From G963665085 sp963665085 (lineage in GTDB: Bacteria > Bacteroidota > Bacteroidia > Bacteroidales > JAAAOM01): a stretch of DNA of 64,000 nucleotides. The stretch is from positions 992,001-1,056,000 of the forward strand of contig CAXXXS010000002.1 of the NCBI GenBank assembly GCA_963665085.2, in the 5' to 3' direction. This document shows, one piece after another, positions 36,586-46,100 of this stretch; the stretch's first letter is position 1; each line of letters opens with the position of its first letter. The notes below the pieces were generated by a model, which did not search any database, had not been told where the DNA came from, and saw only the letters and a list, made by a program, of their open reading frames with translations. A program made the translations under genes and the position numbers.

Positions 36586-37368
36586 ATGGATTTTAAAATT
36601 CTAACAGATAACTTACTTGTTGATTACACAAATGCTGTAAAAGAATCACCAGTTGATAAAATTGATAAAAGTAAAAAGCTTGAAATGCCTGTTGATTATT
36701 TTCAGTTTTATAAATCTGTTTCATCCGTTTATTCATCAAAAATAGAAGGAGAGGATATCGATTTTGATAGTTATTTCAAGCACAAATTTTTAAAAGTTAA
36801 ATTCAAACCTGATTATACTAGAAAAGCTGATGATTTATTTTCTGCTTATGACTTCATTGATAATAATAGTTTAACACTTAAGAATGTAATAAAAGTTCAT
36901 TCAATGCTGAGTAAAAATCTTTTACCAAAAAGTCAACAAGGATTGATTAGGAATAATCCAATGTTTGTAATTAACAGTGATGACAAAATTGAATATGTTG
37001 CAGCGAGTCCTGAGATTGTAAAATCAGAACTTGATAAATTATTTCACGACATCGATTTACTACATCGGGCAGATTTAAATCCATTTGAGGTTTTTTATTA
37101 TGCCTCTTTATTGCATTTGGTATTCGTGAAAATTCATCCATTTCAAGATGGTAATGGACGTACAGCAAGATTGATTGAAAAATGGTTTTTGATTGAAAAA
37201 ATAGGAGAGAAAACAACATCTGTTCAATTAGAAAAAAACTACTATAAAAAACTCAAAGATTATTATTCAAATATCAGAAAGATTGGTCTTGAGTATGAGG
37301 ATTTAGATTACTCTAAATGTCTTGATTTTCTATTAATGACAGCAAATGGGATTATTGACCAAGATTAA
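36586..37368 (+). CDS. Fic domain protein (probable AMP-transferase) with N-terminal inhibitory motif
   Basis: A 260-residue protein. The catalytic Fic motif is canonical: HPFQDGNGRTAR (H184-R195), with the catalytic His and the Asp/Asn/Arg needed for ATP and Mg2+. An N-terminal SSKIEG (S50-G55) fits the inhibitory-helix motif (S/T)xxxE(G/N), so E54 can block ATP binding in cis (class II type). A flap region lies at about 125-140. No separate antitoxin gene is adjacent, which agrees with self-inhibition. It is the only gene of cassette 2 and starts 93 bp after the cassette boundary. Targets are unknown; roles in stress or phage response are typical conjecture for mobile Fic genes. Confidence 0.92.
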   Translation: MDFKILTDNLLVDYTNAVKESPVDKIDKSKKLEMPVDYFQFYKSVSSVYSSKIEGEDIDFDSYFKHKFLKVKFKPDYTRKADDLFSAYDFIDNNSLTLKNVIKVHSMLSKNLLPKSQQGLIRNNPMFVINSDDKIEYVAASPEIVKSELDKLFHDIDLLHRADLNPFEVFYYASLLHLVFVKIHPFQDGNGRTARLIEKWFLIEKIGEKTTSVQLEKNYYKKLKDYYSNIRKIGLEYEDLDYSKCLDFLLMTANGIIDQD

Positions 37369-37377
37369 ATGGCACAT

Positions 37378-37499
37378 ACCCACAACAGCACCTATAATTC
37401 ATGGCAAAGTGAAGGAATATGCGAGCTGTATTGCGCCGTTTCTACATCTTTATACCGTGATACTTTAGTATCACGCATTATAGCTGCAAAACGTTAAAT
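37378..37499 (+). other. attC-like recombination site 2 (end of cassette 2)
   Basis: It starts with ACCCACAAC (37378-37386), the exact reverse complement of GTTGTGGGT at 36492-36500, i.e. the start of the same cassette. It ends with CAAAACGTTAAAT, where GTTAAAT fits GTTRRRY and the AAAACG before the crossover is shared with site 1. Inner pairing AGC..CTATAAT with ATTATAGCT, plus a perfect hairpin CGTGATAC/GTATCACG (37456-37475). About 122 bp. Confidence 0.55.
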
Positions 37500-37542
37500 C
37501 CCTAAAGAACTAAAATCACACGTTTAAATTTTAAATTTCTTT

Positions 37543-37738
37543 CGTCCCGGACAGAATTGTAATAGGCAAGCATTTTAATGCCTGCTACAAAATGCAAACC
37601 TTCCTCTCATCCCGTTAGGATAGAATGAAACTATGCACTATGATTCATTCCAGGCTTACAGCCTGAAGGGATAATATGCGGATGCTTTTCACAGGCACTA
37701 AAGTGCCTGCCTATTATCAGATAGTCCCAGGACATAAA
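37543..37738. repeat. Palindromic element with GTCCYGG ends and nested hairpins
   Basis: The left arm (GTCCCGGAC...AATAGGCA.GCA) and the reverse complement of the right arm (GTCCTGGGAC...AATAGGCAGGCA) are related. Inside are hairpins CAGGCTTACAGCCTG and GGCACTAAAGTGCC. Non-coding, MITE-like; exact ends are uncertain. Confidence 0.55.
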
Positions 37739-37842
37739 GAATCACAAAAATTAAAAATTGTCATATAATCAAAACAGTATCATATTCCATAATTTATAAA
37801 AGATATAAAGGAGTAAATTATAAGATATTATACACTCCCCCT

Positions 37843-37923
37843 CTCATCCAGCTTTACTGGATCTCCCCCCTCTCTTTCAAGAGAAGGAAAGATTGAGTCT
37901 CTGACTCAATCAGGGAGAGTAAA
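37843..37923. repeat. Cluster of short hairpins
   Basis: CCAGCTTTACTGG, TCTCTTTCAAGAGA and GATTGAGTC/GACTCAATC occur within 80 bp, framed by ACTCCCCCTCTC and GGGAGAGTA. No gene. It is part of the palindrome-rich stretch 37500-38400. Confidence 0.45.
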
Positions 37924-37990
37924 TGTTGAACTAATATAAAATAGAAATAAATTTTCTAAATCTTCTTTTTTCTGTTATCCTGACGGCTAT

Positions 37991-38310
37991 GGATTTAGGG
38001 GGTCTTTGATATAAGAAAACATAATTTAACATTATTTTTTTTATCTAAATGTTAATGACCTCCTAAATCCTCCTCAGAGGAGGACTTCAAGAAGGGCTAC
38101 AAAATAAAATTGTTTTAGTTATTTACCTCGAAGTAACAATAAGTCCCCCTATCAGGGGGATTTAGGGGGTCTCTGATATAAGAAAACATAATTTAACATT
38201 ATTTTTTGCCCGAATTGACATTACATAAAATGAGATTTGAATATTGTAATGACCTCCTAAATCCTCCTCAACTGAGCTTGCGAACTCGCCGGAGGCAACG
38301 GAGGACTTCA
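37991..38310. repeat. Second segment of the 192-bp repeat family
   Basis: It starts with the right arm only (GGATTTAGGGGGTC from 37991), then a complete 115-bp core (38057-38171). About 194 bp after that core starts, a left arm follows (38251) with an insertion of GC-rich sequence. The first fragment begins exactly where the copy ending at 33309 stops, suggesting the two were one copy before insertion of the block between. Confidence 0.7.
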
Positions 38311-38403
38311 AGAGTATCGCGAAATAAGTTAGAAAAAGATGTAACATCAATTATTGGACAATTTATCTTTAGAAACAATTATGATTTCAAATGATAAAAC
38401 TTT

Positions 38404-38608
38404 TGCGGAAAACATCCCAACGGCGTTGGCATAAAATCCGCAGCTGCGGAAAAAGTCTCAACTGCGTTGGCATGAAATCCGCTATTGCGGAAAATCGTCC
38501 CAACGCAGTTGGGGGAAAAACCGCAAGTGCGGAAACCTTCCCAACCGCGTTGGGAGAAAAACCGCAACAGGGGAAAGTGTCCCAACAACGTTGGCAAACA
38601 AACTGCAG
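38404..38608. repeat. 41-bp tandem repeat array (5 units) of alternating palindromes
   Basis: Units begin at about 38404, 38445, 38486, 38528 and 38568. Each contains a CCGCA.TGCGG hairpin and a CCCAAC.GTTGG hairpin with variable centre bases. Compensating differences keep both palindromes in most units, which points to selection for structure or to a protein-binding array. Open frames across it are by-products: the period is not a multiple of three. It ends 250 bp before the DUF6261-like gene. Confidence 0.8.
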
Positions 38609-38862
38609 ATAAAGTAGAATCTGAAAATATTGTTTTGCTGCCCTTTTCGCATACTCCTATCGTTTTAAGTTGAAAGATTAAAAGTGTCAGACAGTGCATG
38701 CCTGAACCGATAGCTAAAATAACTCTTTTACTTATTCCGGGACACATAGAGTTTTTTTGTTTATTACACATGCACTTATTTTTCTTTCAGCCACAATAAT
38801 TTTATCACATTACCGTTAAAGTAAATATTATAAAAAAACAACACTAAATTAAATTTATTCTT

Positions 38863-39591
38863 ATGATTAAATCAGTTGATTTTAAAAAGTTTAGAACCAG
38901 TGAATTCGTGCAATTTTTTGTAGATGTGTGTACGATTTATGAAGAAAACAACGTAGCAACACTAAACCTTGCTGAACAACATTCTAGTATGGCTAATGTA
39001 AACAATGAATTAGCCAAAGTCTTCAAACAAAACAAAGGCAGTGAAATTACCGAAGAAATTGCTGCCCTGGATCAAAGACGTGACGAGGCAATTATCTGTC
39101 TCAGAAAAACCGCAGATGCATTTACCAATCATTTTGATTCGGAAAAGAAAGCAGCGGGGAACAAACTTCTTCACGCAATGGATAAATATGGCAGTAAAAT
39201 TTACCTGATGAATTACCATGCCCAAACCAGTACTACCACAAATCTGGTGAATGATTTAGAAACAATACCTGAGCTTGTTAATGCTTCTACTTTTTTATCC
39301 TTAAATGAAATCATTTCTGAGATAAAAGAATCAAACAATCTTTTTAATGAACGATACCTGGCAAGGGTAAACGAAGAGGCAGGCAAAGAATCTGTTAGTG
39401 CCGGCGAATTAATTAAAGAAGGCATTGCATGTTACCGAACACTGGCAGCTCATACTGAAGCCCATGCTACATTAACACCAGAAGAGATATATACGGTGTT
39501 AATAAACCAGTTAAATGTACTTATTGAAAAATACAATGCAACTGTTGGTGGCCGGGGAAAAAGTGAAGTTGATAATGAGGTAATTGAATAA
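38863..39591 (+). CDS. DUF6261-like helical protein
   Basis: A 242-residue cytoplasmic protein, almost entirely predicted helical, with no signal peptide. It matches my memory of the DUF6261 family of Bacteroidota (N-terminal FKKFRTSEFVQFFVDVC, middle DQRRDEAI, C-terminal TPEEIYTVLINQLNVLIEKYN). No catalytic motif is visible and the function is unknown. It is a single-gene unit on the plus strand with its own terminator, opposite to the locus C operon, and a 41-bp palindromic tandem array lies upstream. The association of such proteins with structured repeats deserves note but is only positional here. Confidence 0.65.
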   Translation: MIKSVDFKKFRTSEFVQFFVDVCTIYEENNVATLNLAEQHSSMANVNNELAKVFKQNKGSEITEEIAALDQRRDEAIICLRKTADAFTNHFDSEKKAAGNKLLHAMDKYGSKIYLMNYHAQTSTTTNLVNDLETIPELVNASTFLSLNEIISEIKESNNLFNERYLARVNEEAGKESVSAGELIKEGIACYRTLAAHTEAHATLTPEEIYTVLINQLNVLIEKYNATVGGRGKSEVDNEVIE

Positions 39592-39613
39592 TAAATATCC
39601 TTATAAATAAAAA

Positions 39614-39644
39614 GCCAATTGCGGAATTTGCAATTGGCTTTTTT
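39614..39644 (+). terminator. Intrinsic terminator after the DUF6261-like gene
   Basis: Stem GCCAATTGC (39614-39622) / GCAATTGGC (39630-39638), extendable by AAAA/TTTT, followed by six T. It lies about 20 bp after the stop codon. Confidence 0.88.
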
Positions 39645-39768
39645 ATGAATTAACTATTAACACTCAAGAAAGCTCTTCTCTTTCTGTCGAGAACCAATAA
39701 TCTTCATATTTTTTCTATATTGAAAAAAGCCCCCTTCTAATAAGAATAACCTCTATTAAGAATACTTA

Positions 39769-41430
39769 CTAAAATCCTCCAAAGAATCCTCCCTGATTTG
39801 CAGGAGCTTCATTAGCTACATATTCAAACCAATTATAATCAGCATTCGATGTTGATACTTTGCCATTACCTGTTGCATAAAGTCCAACATACAGTCCGGT
39901 ATGGCTACCTATTGTTTCGGAACTTAAAAATTTGGCATCGGCTGATTCTATTTTAGAATAATTATCATTCCCTTGTGCATAAGAAAACGTAAAAGTAGAT
40001 TTTTCCATTTTTATCATTAGTCTGACAGGCCCGGGTTTTAGTTCAAATTTTGGCGACTCGTAGGATGTCTGCCCAAAACGTAATTTTACGAATGCCACCC
40101 TTTTCTTATTTTCCATAGTGACCAGTAAGTCATAATGAGCTTCATTTTGTACCAATGTCATTCCAGCTTCTTCATTTTCTTTTTTAGGGTCAAATTCCAG
40201 CTCCGTGGTTGCTGTAAAATACAGGTCTTCTGCTCTTCTTCCTACAAACGTTGGACTTACTTTACTCCCAAAGCCACCTGCTCCCTCTAGCGATTCTGAT
40301 GATCCTTTTAAACGCAAATATCCTTTGCGGGCATCCAATGAATAATTATCATCTACCGGAAGCTGAATAAAATTCCATTTTAATCCAAGTTTATCTTCAT
40401 CAAATTCAATGCGGGTAGATTTTTCAGGGAATGGATACAGAGGCAAAGTAGGGCATGTCATATCAACCGGGACAGTTCCATTTCCATTAACGACAGGCCA
40501 ACCGTTTTTGGGCCAGCTTACCGGAGCTAAACAAGTTTCCCTCCCGATTACATGATGTAAAGGCCGTGCTACAGATCGATAACCATGAAAAACAATCCAC
40601 CAGGAATCATCATGAGCTTGTATTATATCGGCATGTCCAACACCTTGAATTGGAATACCCTGTCCTGCCGCATTACAATGTCCTAAAATTGGATTTGAAG
40701 GATTATCTGTATACGGTCCCCACACACTATGGCTACGAGCAATTGTCTCTGAATGGGCATCTTCTGTTCCTCCTTCTGCTGCCATAATATAATAGAATCC
40801 ATCTTTTTTGTACAAATGAGGACCTTCTGCAAACCTTCCCCCTGTACCATTCCAAATCTTTCGCCCTTCAGTAAGAAGTTCTCCTGTTTCCAAATTTATT
40901 TCATATAAAACCATTGGAGATGAAAGCACATAAGCTTTACCATCATCATCCCAAAACAGATCCGGATCAATTCCTCCCAGATCTTTTAACCAGATTGGAT
41001 CAGACCATGGACCTGCCGGATTAGTAGCCGTAACATAAAAATTACCTCCCATATTCCCCATATTGGTAGTAATCATATAAAATATTCCATCATGGTATCG
41101 TATGGTGGCAGCAAAAATATTCAATCCTTGGGGAAGCTGCTCTTTACGATGAACACAATGACCTATTTGCTCCCAATTTACCAAATCCTTACTATGGAAG
41201 ATCGGAACTCCCGGGAAATACTGAAATGTACTGGTAATTAGGTAATAATCATCACCCACTTTACAAATACTCGGATCCGAATAAAAACCTGGGATGATCG
41301 GATTATTATACATAACATCAGCATTTGGCTCTGGCAATGCAGCAAATGGATTACGCCCCCCAAAACCTTGAGCAAACATTATGGAGCTAAACAATAATAA
41401 AGTTTGTAAAAGAAAAACAGTTTTTTTCAT
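39769..41430 (-). CDS. Glycoside hydrolase family 43 (beta-xylosidase/arabinofuranosidase type), exported
   Basis: A 553-residue protein with a signal peptide (MKKTVFLLQTLLLFSSIMFAQ). Five-bladed propeller residues 41-340: catalytic base D52 in PGFYSDPSI, pKa-modulating D155 in GGIDPDLFWDDDG, acid E202 in RFAEGPHLYKK. A C-terminal beta-sandwich (about 350-545, GH43_C2 / concanavalin-like: RIEFDEDKLGLKWNFIQLP) follows, as in beta-xylosidases. It removes xylose or arabinose residues from xylan-type chains. It lies 186 bp downstream of susD of locus C and complements the esterases and GH3 of locus B, so the two loci may target different forms of one hemicellulose. Confidence 0.92.
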   Translation of the reverse strand: MKKTVFLLQTLLLFSSIMFAQGFGGRNPFAALPEPNADVMYNNPIIPGFYSDPSICKVGDDYYLITSTFQYFPGVPIFHSKDLVNWEQIGHCVHRKEQLPQGLNIFAATIRYHDGIFYMITTNMGNMGGNFYVTATNPAGPWSDPIWLKDLGGIDPDLFWDDDGKAYVLSSPMVLYEINLETGELLTEGRKIWNGTGGRFAEGPHLYKKDGFYYIMAAEGGTEDAHSETIARSHSVWGPYTDNPSNPILGHCNAAGQGIPIQGVGHADIIQAHDDSWWIVFHGYRSVARPLHHVIGRETCLAPVSWPKNGWPVVNGNGTVPVDMTCPTLPLYPFPEKSTRIEFDEDKLGLKWNFIQLPVDDNYSLDARKGYLRLKGSSESLEGAGGFGSKVSPTFVGRRAEDLYFTATTELEFDPKKENEEAGMTLVQNEAHYDLLVTMENKKRVAFVKLRFGQTSYESPKFELKPGPVRLMIKMEKSTFTFSYAQGNDNYSKIESADAKFLSSETIGSHTGLYVGLYATGNGKVSTSNADYNWFEYVANEAPANQGGFFGGF

Positions 41431-41500
41431 TAGATTTTTTTTTTTAATAATTATATAGAAATTCTGTTGATATGCGGCTATCCAAAAAGCTAATTAATAA

Positions 41501-41562
41501 AGATAACCCGACTCCACTTGATGTTATCTCTAACTAATGTTATTTTGAGCGGAGCCGGGAAC
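41501..41562. repeat. Degenerate palindromic repeat CCCGACTCC...GGAGCCGGG
   Basis: Outer arms 41507-41515 and 41551-41559 with one mismatch, inner arms AGATAAC / GTTATCT. A relative of the element at 25732-25795, again just downstream of a susD gene. Confidence 0.55.
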
Positions 41563-41616
41563 ATTAACTGAAAATTCTCATTTTTTTTGACAGTCTTTTA
41601 TCACAGGAACAGCTTA

Positions 41617-43149
41617 CTACCAACCAGGGTTTTGAACTATATTAGGATTAACATTAATTTCTGTTTCAGGAAACGGAAGCAATTTGTGTTTTTCTTTAAA
41701 TCCGTAATCTGAATTTTCGAAATAAGTACCATCTCCTTTTGGAATATAATGACCTTGTTCTGCTAGCACAGTCTGGGCATCACCCCAACGAACCAGATCC
41801 TGATATCGTTTATTCTCGAAGCAAAGTTCAAGTCGCCTTTCCTTCTTAATATCTTCAAATAAATTATCTCCCGTAGAATTTATTGGCTCTAGACTAACCC
41901 GTTCCCGAACCATATTTATATACTCAAGGGCTTTTGAGTCATTCGAAGCGCGATTATGTGCCTCGGCTGCCATCAATAAAACATCTGCATATCTTAACAC
42001 TCTATAGTTAGTTCCAAATGCTGAATATGGATTTGTCATATCCGTTTCGGACATCCATAAAGTATATTTTAAACGAATAAATCCTTCACTTGAATATTGT
42101 AAAGTTCCTTCTGAATTTCTCATTGAGCCATCCAGTTCTAAAAGTTCCTGTTCGTCCATTAATGACGCTTTTCTACGAACGGTATCACCTGCATCAACAA
42201 AAGCATCATAAATTCCCTTTTGTGGAACCTGAAAACCAAAACCAGGTAAAATACCGGAATTACCTGAGGTAAACCATATTAAACGCGGAGCCCAAAAAAT
42301 AAATGCAGGAAAACTCTCGGAAGTTACTGATACATCTGAAGTATAACTGATCTCAAAAAGGGACTCAACACCAAATTCTGATTCAGACTTAAATAAAGCT
42401 GAATAATCAGGATATAGTTCATATTCACCAGAATTTATCACATTTTCGAATTGGGTTATTGATTCCTCATATTCCTCCTGAAATAAATGGGCTTTTCCTA
42501 ATAAAGCTTGTGCTGTTCCTTTTGACACACGGTTTATTTCAGCATCAGTTTGTTCACTTTTTAAAGGAAGAACGCTTATTGCATCCGTTAAATCCAGCTC
42601 AATTTGCGCCCATAATTCTTCTACTGTTGAATTTGGCTGTGCATATTCATCTGGTTGCAACTCATGAAGGACTAAAGGAACAGGCCCCCAAAGTGTCACT
42701 AAATCAAAATATAAGAATGCCCTTAGTACTTTTGCTTCGCCAACAATCTTCTTTTTTGCATCACTATCTGGTTCTACATTATCAATTACTAGGTTTGTCA
42801 GATAAATACCATTATAGTAAAAAGAAAAGGTACCGCTAAGAGTTGAATTACTTGTTCCAAATTGAAACTCGTTAATTTCAGCGAATTGAGAAAAATCCCC
42901 ACGCATACCGCCGCCGGCATAAATATCATCACTTAAATTTGCCAACAAAAATTTCCAATTAAAAACATCGTCTTGAATATTATCATAACATGCTATCAAA
43001 GCCTGGAGAGCATCCTCATCTGTTTGGTAAAAATCAGATGTAGTTGTTACCCCCATTTGTTTTGTGTCCAAAAAACTTTCTGAACAACCTAATGTAACAA
43101 CTAAGAAAACAAGAAGTATTTTTATGTATATATTATATGCTTTTTTCAT
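41617..43149 (-). CDS. SusD/RagB-like nutrient-binding lipoprotein, locus C
   Basis: I start at 43149 (MKKAYNIYIKILLVFLVVTLGC), three codons inside the longest frame, which gives a lipoprotein signal with Cys in TLGC. Mature N-terminus SESFLDTKQMGVTTTSDFYQTDEDALQAL is classical SusD. Helical repeats include AKVLRAFLYFDLVTLWG and GTAQALLGKAHLFQ; the C-terminal block is RRLELCFENKRYQDLVRWGDA, ending IVQNPGW. It is 25 bp after susC. It is closely similar in build to the locus B SusD and probably binds a related glycan. Confidence 0.93.
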   Translation of the reverse strand: MKKAYNIYIKILLVFLVVTLGCSESFLDTKQMGVTTTSDFYQTDEDALQALIACYDNIQDDVFNWKFLLANLSDDIYAGGGMRGDFSQFAEINEFQFGTSNSTLSGTFSFYYNGIYLTNLVIDNVEPDSDAKKKIVGEAKVLRAFLYFDLVTLWGPVPLVLHELQPDEYAQPNSTVEELWAQIELDLTDAISVLPLKSEQTDAEINRVSKGTAQALLGKAHLFQEEYEESITQFENVINSGEYELYPDYSALFKSESEFGVESLFEISYTSDVSVTSESFPAFIFWAPRLIWFTSGNSGILPGFGFQVPQKGIYDAFVDAGDTVRRKASLMDEQELLELDGSMRNSEGTLQYSSEGFIRLKYTLWMSETDMTNPYSAFGTNYRVLRYADVLLMAAEAHNRASNDSKALEYINMVRERVSLEPINSTGDNLFEDIKKERRLELCFENKRYQDLVRWGDAQTVLAEQGHYIPKGDGTYFENSDYGFKEKHKLLPFPETEINVNPNIVQNPGW

Positions 43150-43174
43150 AACAAACAATTTTTGAGGGTATTAA

Positions 43175-46100
43175 TTAAAACAAAACAGAAACACCAAACA
43201 TCATTTTTCTGGCAGTAGGGAAAAATCCTCTATCAATACCTTGACTACTGCTAACACTAATATCACGATCACCAGAACCATATTCAAAACTTCCAGCACT
43301 AGTAGCTTCTGGATCCATACCCGGGTACTTTGTAAACGTAAAATAATCTTCTAAGGAAACATACACTCTAAATTTGTTTACTTTTATTGAGTTTAGGAAC
43401 CCTGATGGCAATGTGTATCCTAGTTGTAATTGTTTTACCCTAAAATAACTTGCATCAAAAATCAACCCATCACTATTCCAGTAATTTGCATCAACAGTGG
43501 CAGATGGCCGGGACGCACCTGTATTTTCAGGTGTCCACCTATCGGTATAAAACAGTGAATAACGGTTTGCTGTTGGCCTGTCTACCCTAACCATCCCCAT
43601 TAAAATATCATTTCCGTAAGATCCTTGCCCTACTAATGAAAAATCTACTCCTTTATACTCAAGATTTAAATAACAACCATAGGTTAATTCAGGAATTGAA
43701 GAACCAATATATGTCTTATCATTATCATTTATAACACCATCTCCTGAAACATCTTCAAAAACAGCATCACCAGTAGCAGGATCAATACCTGTAGTTTTAT
43801 ATCCATAAAAATACCAGATAGGCAATCCTTCTTCGAAAGCTGTCATTACCTCAGAATTTACGGTAGCCCCTTCTAAACGTGTAATGGTAGGATTTAAATA
43901 GACAACCTCATTTTTAAGTGTTGCCAGGTTTGCATTGAAGCTATAGCTAAAATCACCTATTTTACCCCTATAACCTAGTTCAAATTCGAAACCTTTATTT
44001 AACACATCGCCTCCATTTACCGGAGATGCATCATTACCAGCTTCAAGTGGAGGTGTATTATCTGTTATTAAATCCGTTGTTTTTTTATTAAAATAATCAA
44101 CGGTTAAAGTTAACCTGTCATCAAACGCCCTTAAATCTAAACCAATATCTGTTTGCACACTGGTTTCCCATCTTAACGAATTATTGCTCAACTGTTCCGG
44201 TCTTGATCCTGTTATATAGGCACCATCTCCTGAAGGATACAAATAGCTTGATGATATAGTTGAAGCATATTGATAATCACCCAGATTTGATACACTTCCG
44301 TTCTTTCCCCAACTAGCCCTAAGTTTTAGATTACTTATAAACGTCTCAGGAAAAAAACTTTCGTTAGATATCACCCAACCTGCAGATATCGAAGGGAAAG
44401 TCCCCCATCTTGTATCATCTGGCAAGATAGAAAGGCCAGCAGCATCGCGACGGATTATTGCCTGCAATAAATATTTATTATCATAATCGTATGAAAGCCT
44501 CCCAAAATAAGATAATTTTCGGTCAAAAGTTGTATTTCCTTCAACTACATCATTTGTATTAGACGTTATATAATCTAAATCTGCATATGATTCCTGATCC
44601 TTAGATAAAGGAGAGCCATATGCTGAAAGTAATTTCAATTTATATTCAGATGAAGACATCCCTGCTAAAAGAGAGAAATTATGGTTAGATATACTTTTAG
44701 TGTATGTTGCAAAATTTTCGAATTGCCAAAACATTTTATATAAGATAACATCTTCAACAGAAGAATAATCATTATACATATCGGCATTATAATAGTATAC
44801 CCGTTCATATGTTTTTGTATTGAAATAGTTTACATCGAGCCCTACTCTTGATGTAAACACAAATCCTTCAAAAGGTGATATCTCTGAAAAAAAACTACCT
44901 ACAACCCCACTGGTGTTATTTGTTGTTTTGGATCGATCCCTGTTTACAAATGTATTTATATTATCCCCGTTTACATATTTAGAAATTCCCCAATAATTTC
45001 CATCAGGGGCTTTTAGAAGTGTCTTTCCTGCATCCAAAAGATCCTGAACATGACTTGGGAGTTCTCCTGTATATTTTACCGGAGTTAATGGATCCAGCAT
45101 TATTGTACTGCTTATTAAACCTGCATACTCACTATTTTCTGCAATAGAATTCCTTTTTGCATGATTAAATGTAATATTGTTACCTACCTTCAACCAATCA
45201 TACAACTTGTAATCAGCGTTAAACATTCCCGAATATCTTTTATAGGTATCTTGCGATCCTTTAACAATACCATCCTGATCCAGATAAGATAAAGAAAGAA
45301 TATATGATCCTTTATCACTACCCCCGGTAAGTGAAAGATAATGTTTCATCATTGGAGTTGTTTCAAATGCTTCATCTATCCAGTTTGTGTTTATATCAGT
45401 AGGTGCGTCAATAATTAATCCTGCTTCTTCCATATAATCTGCATATTGCACTGCATTCATAACTTCGGGCGTATGACCTAAACTTTGTAGGGTATATTGT
45501 AATTCATAATTAACCTGACTTTTACCACTAGTACCCGTTTTTGTTGTAATAATTACAACTCCATTCCCCCCTTCTGCGCCATAAATAGCAGCAGAAGCAG
45601 CGTCTTTTAATACCTCCATATTGCTTATATTATTCGGATCAAGGTTACTGATATCCGTTGTTCTCATTCCATCTACAATATATAGAGGTTCTGAACTACC
45701 ATTAGAACTATATCCACGAATTCGTACTTTCATACCTGCCCCTGGCGAACCCGATCCTGATATAACCTGAACCCCAGCTGTTCTGGCTTGCAGTGCTTGC
45801 TCTGTTCTTGTAATTGAAGTATTTACAATATCTTCTGATTTTACCGATGAAATAGCACCTGTAACAACACTCTTTTTCTGAACCCCATAACCAATAACAA
45901 CCACTTCTTCCAATGATTGTATATCCTCTACCAAAGTTATATCTATTGTTGTTTGGCCTCCTACAACAATTTCTTCCGAAAGAAATCCAACAAAAGAGAA
46001 AATTAAAATTGCATCGGGAGAACTTACATTTATAGTATAATTACCATCAAGGTTTGTAACGGTCCCGTTAGTTGTTCCTTTCTCTACGATATTAACGCCT

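Noticed and set aside
38404..38608. CRISPR array from the 41-bp periodicity
   Set aside because: There are no unique spacers: the whole period is repeated and both halves are palindromic; no cas genes nearby.
38379..38771. 130-residue minus-strand open frame with repeated peptide blocks
   Set aside because: It is created by the 41-bp palindromic array and has no start context; the period is not a multiple of three, so the peptide repeat breaks up.
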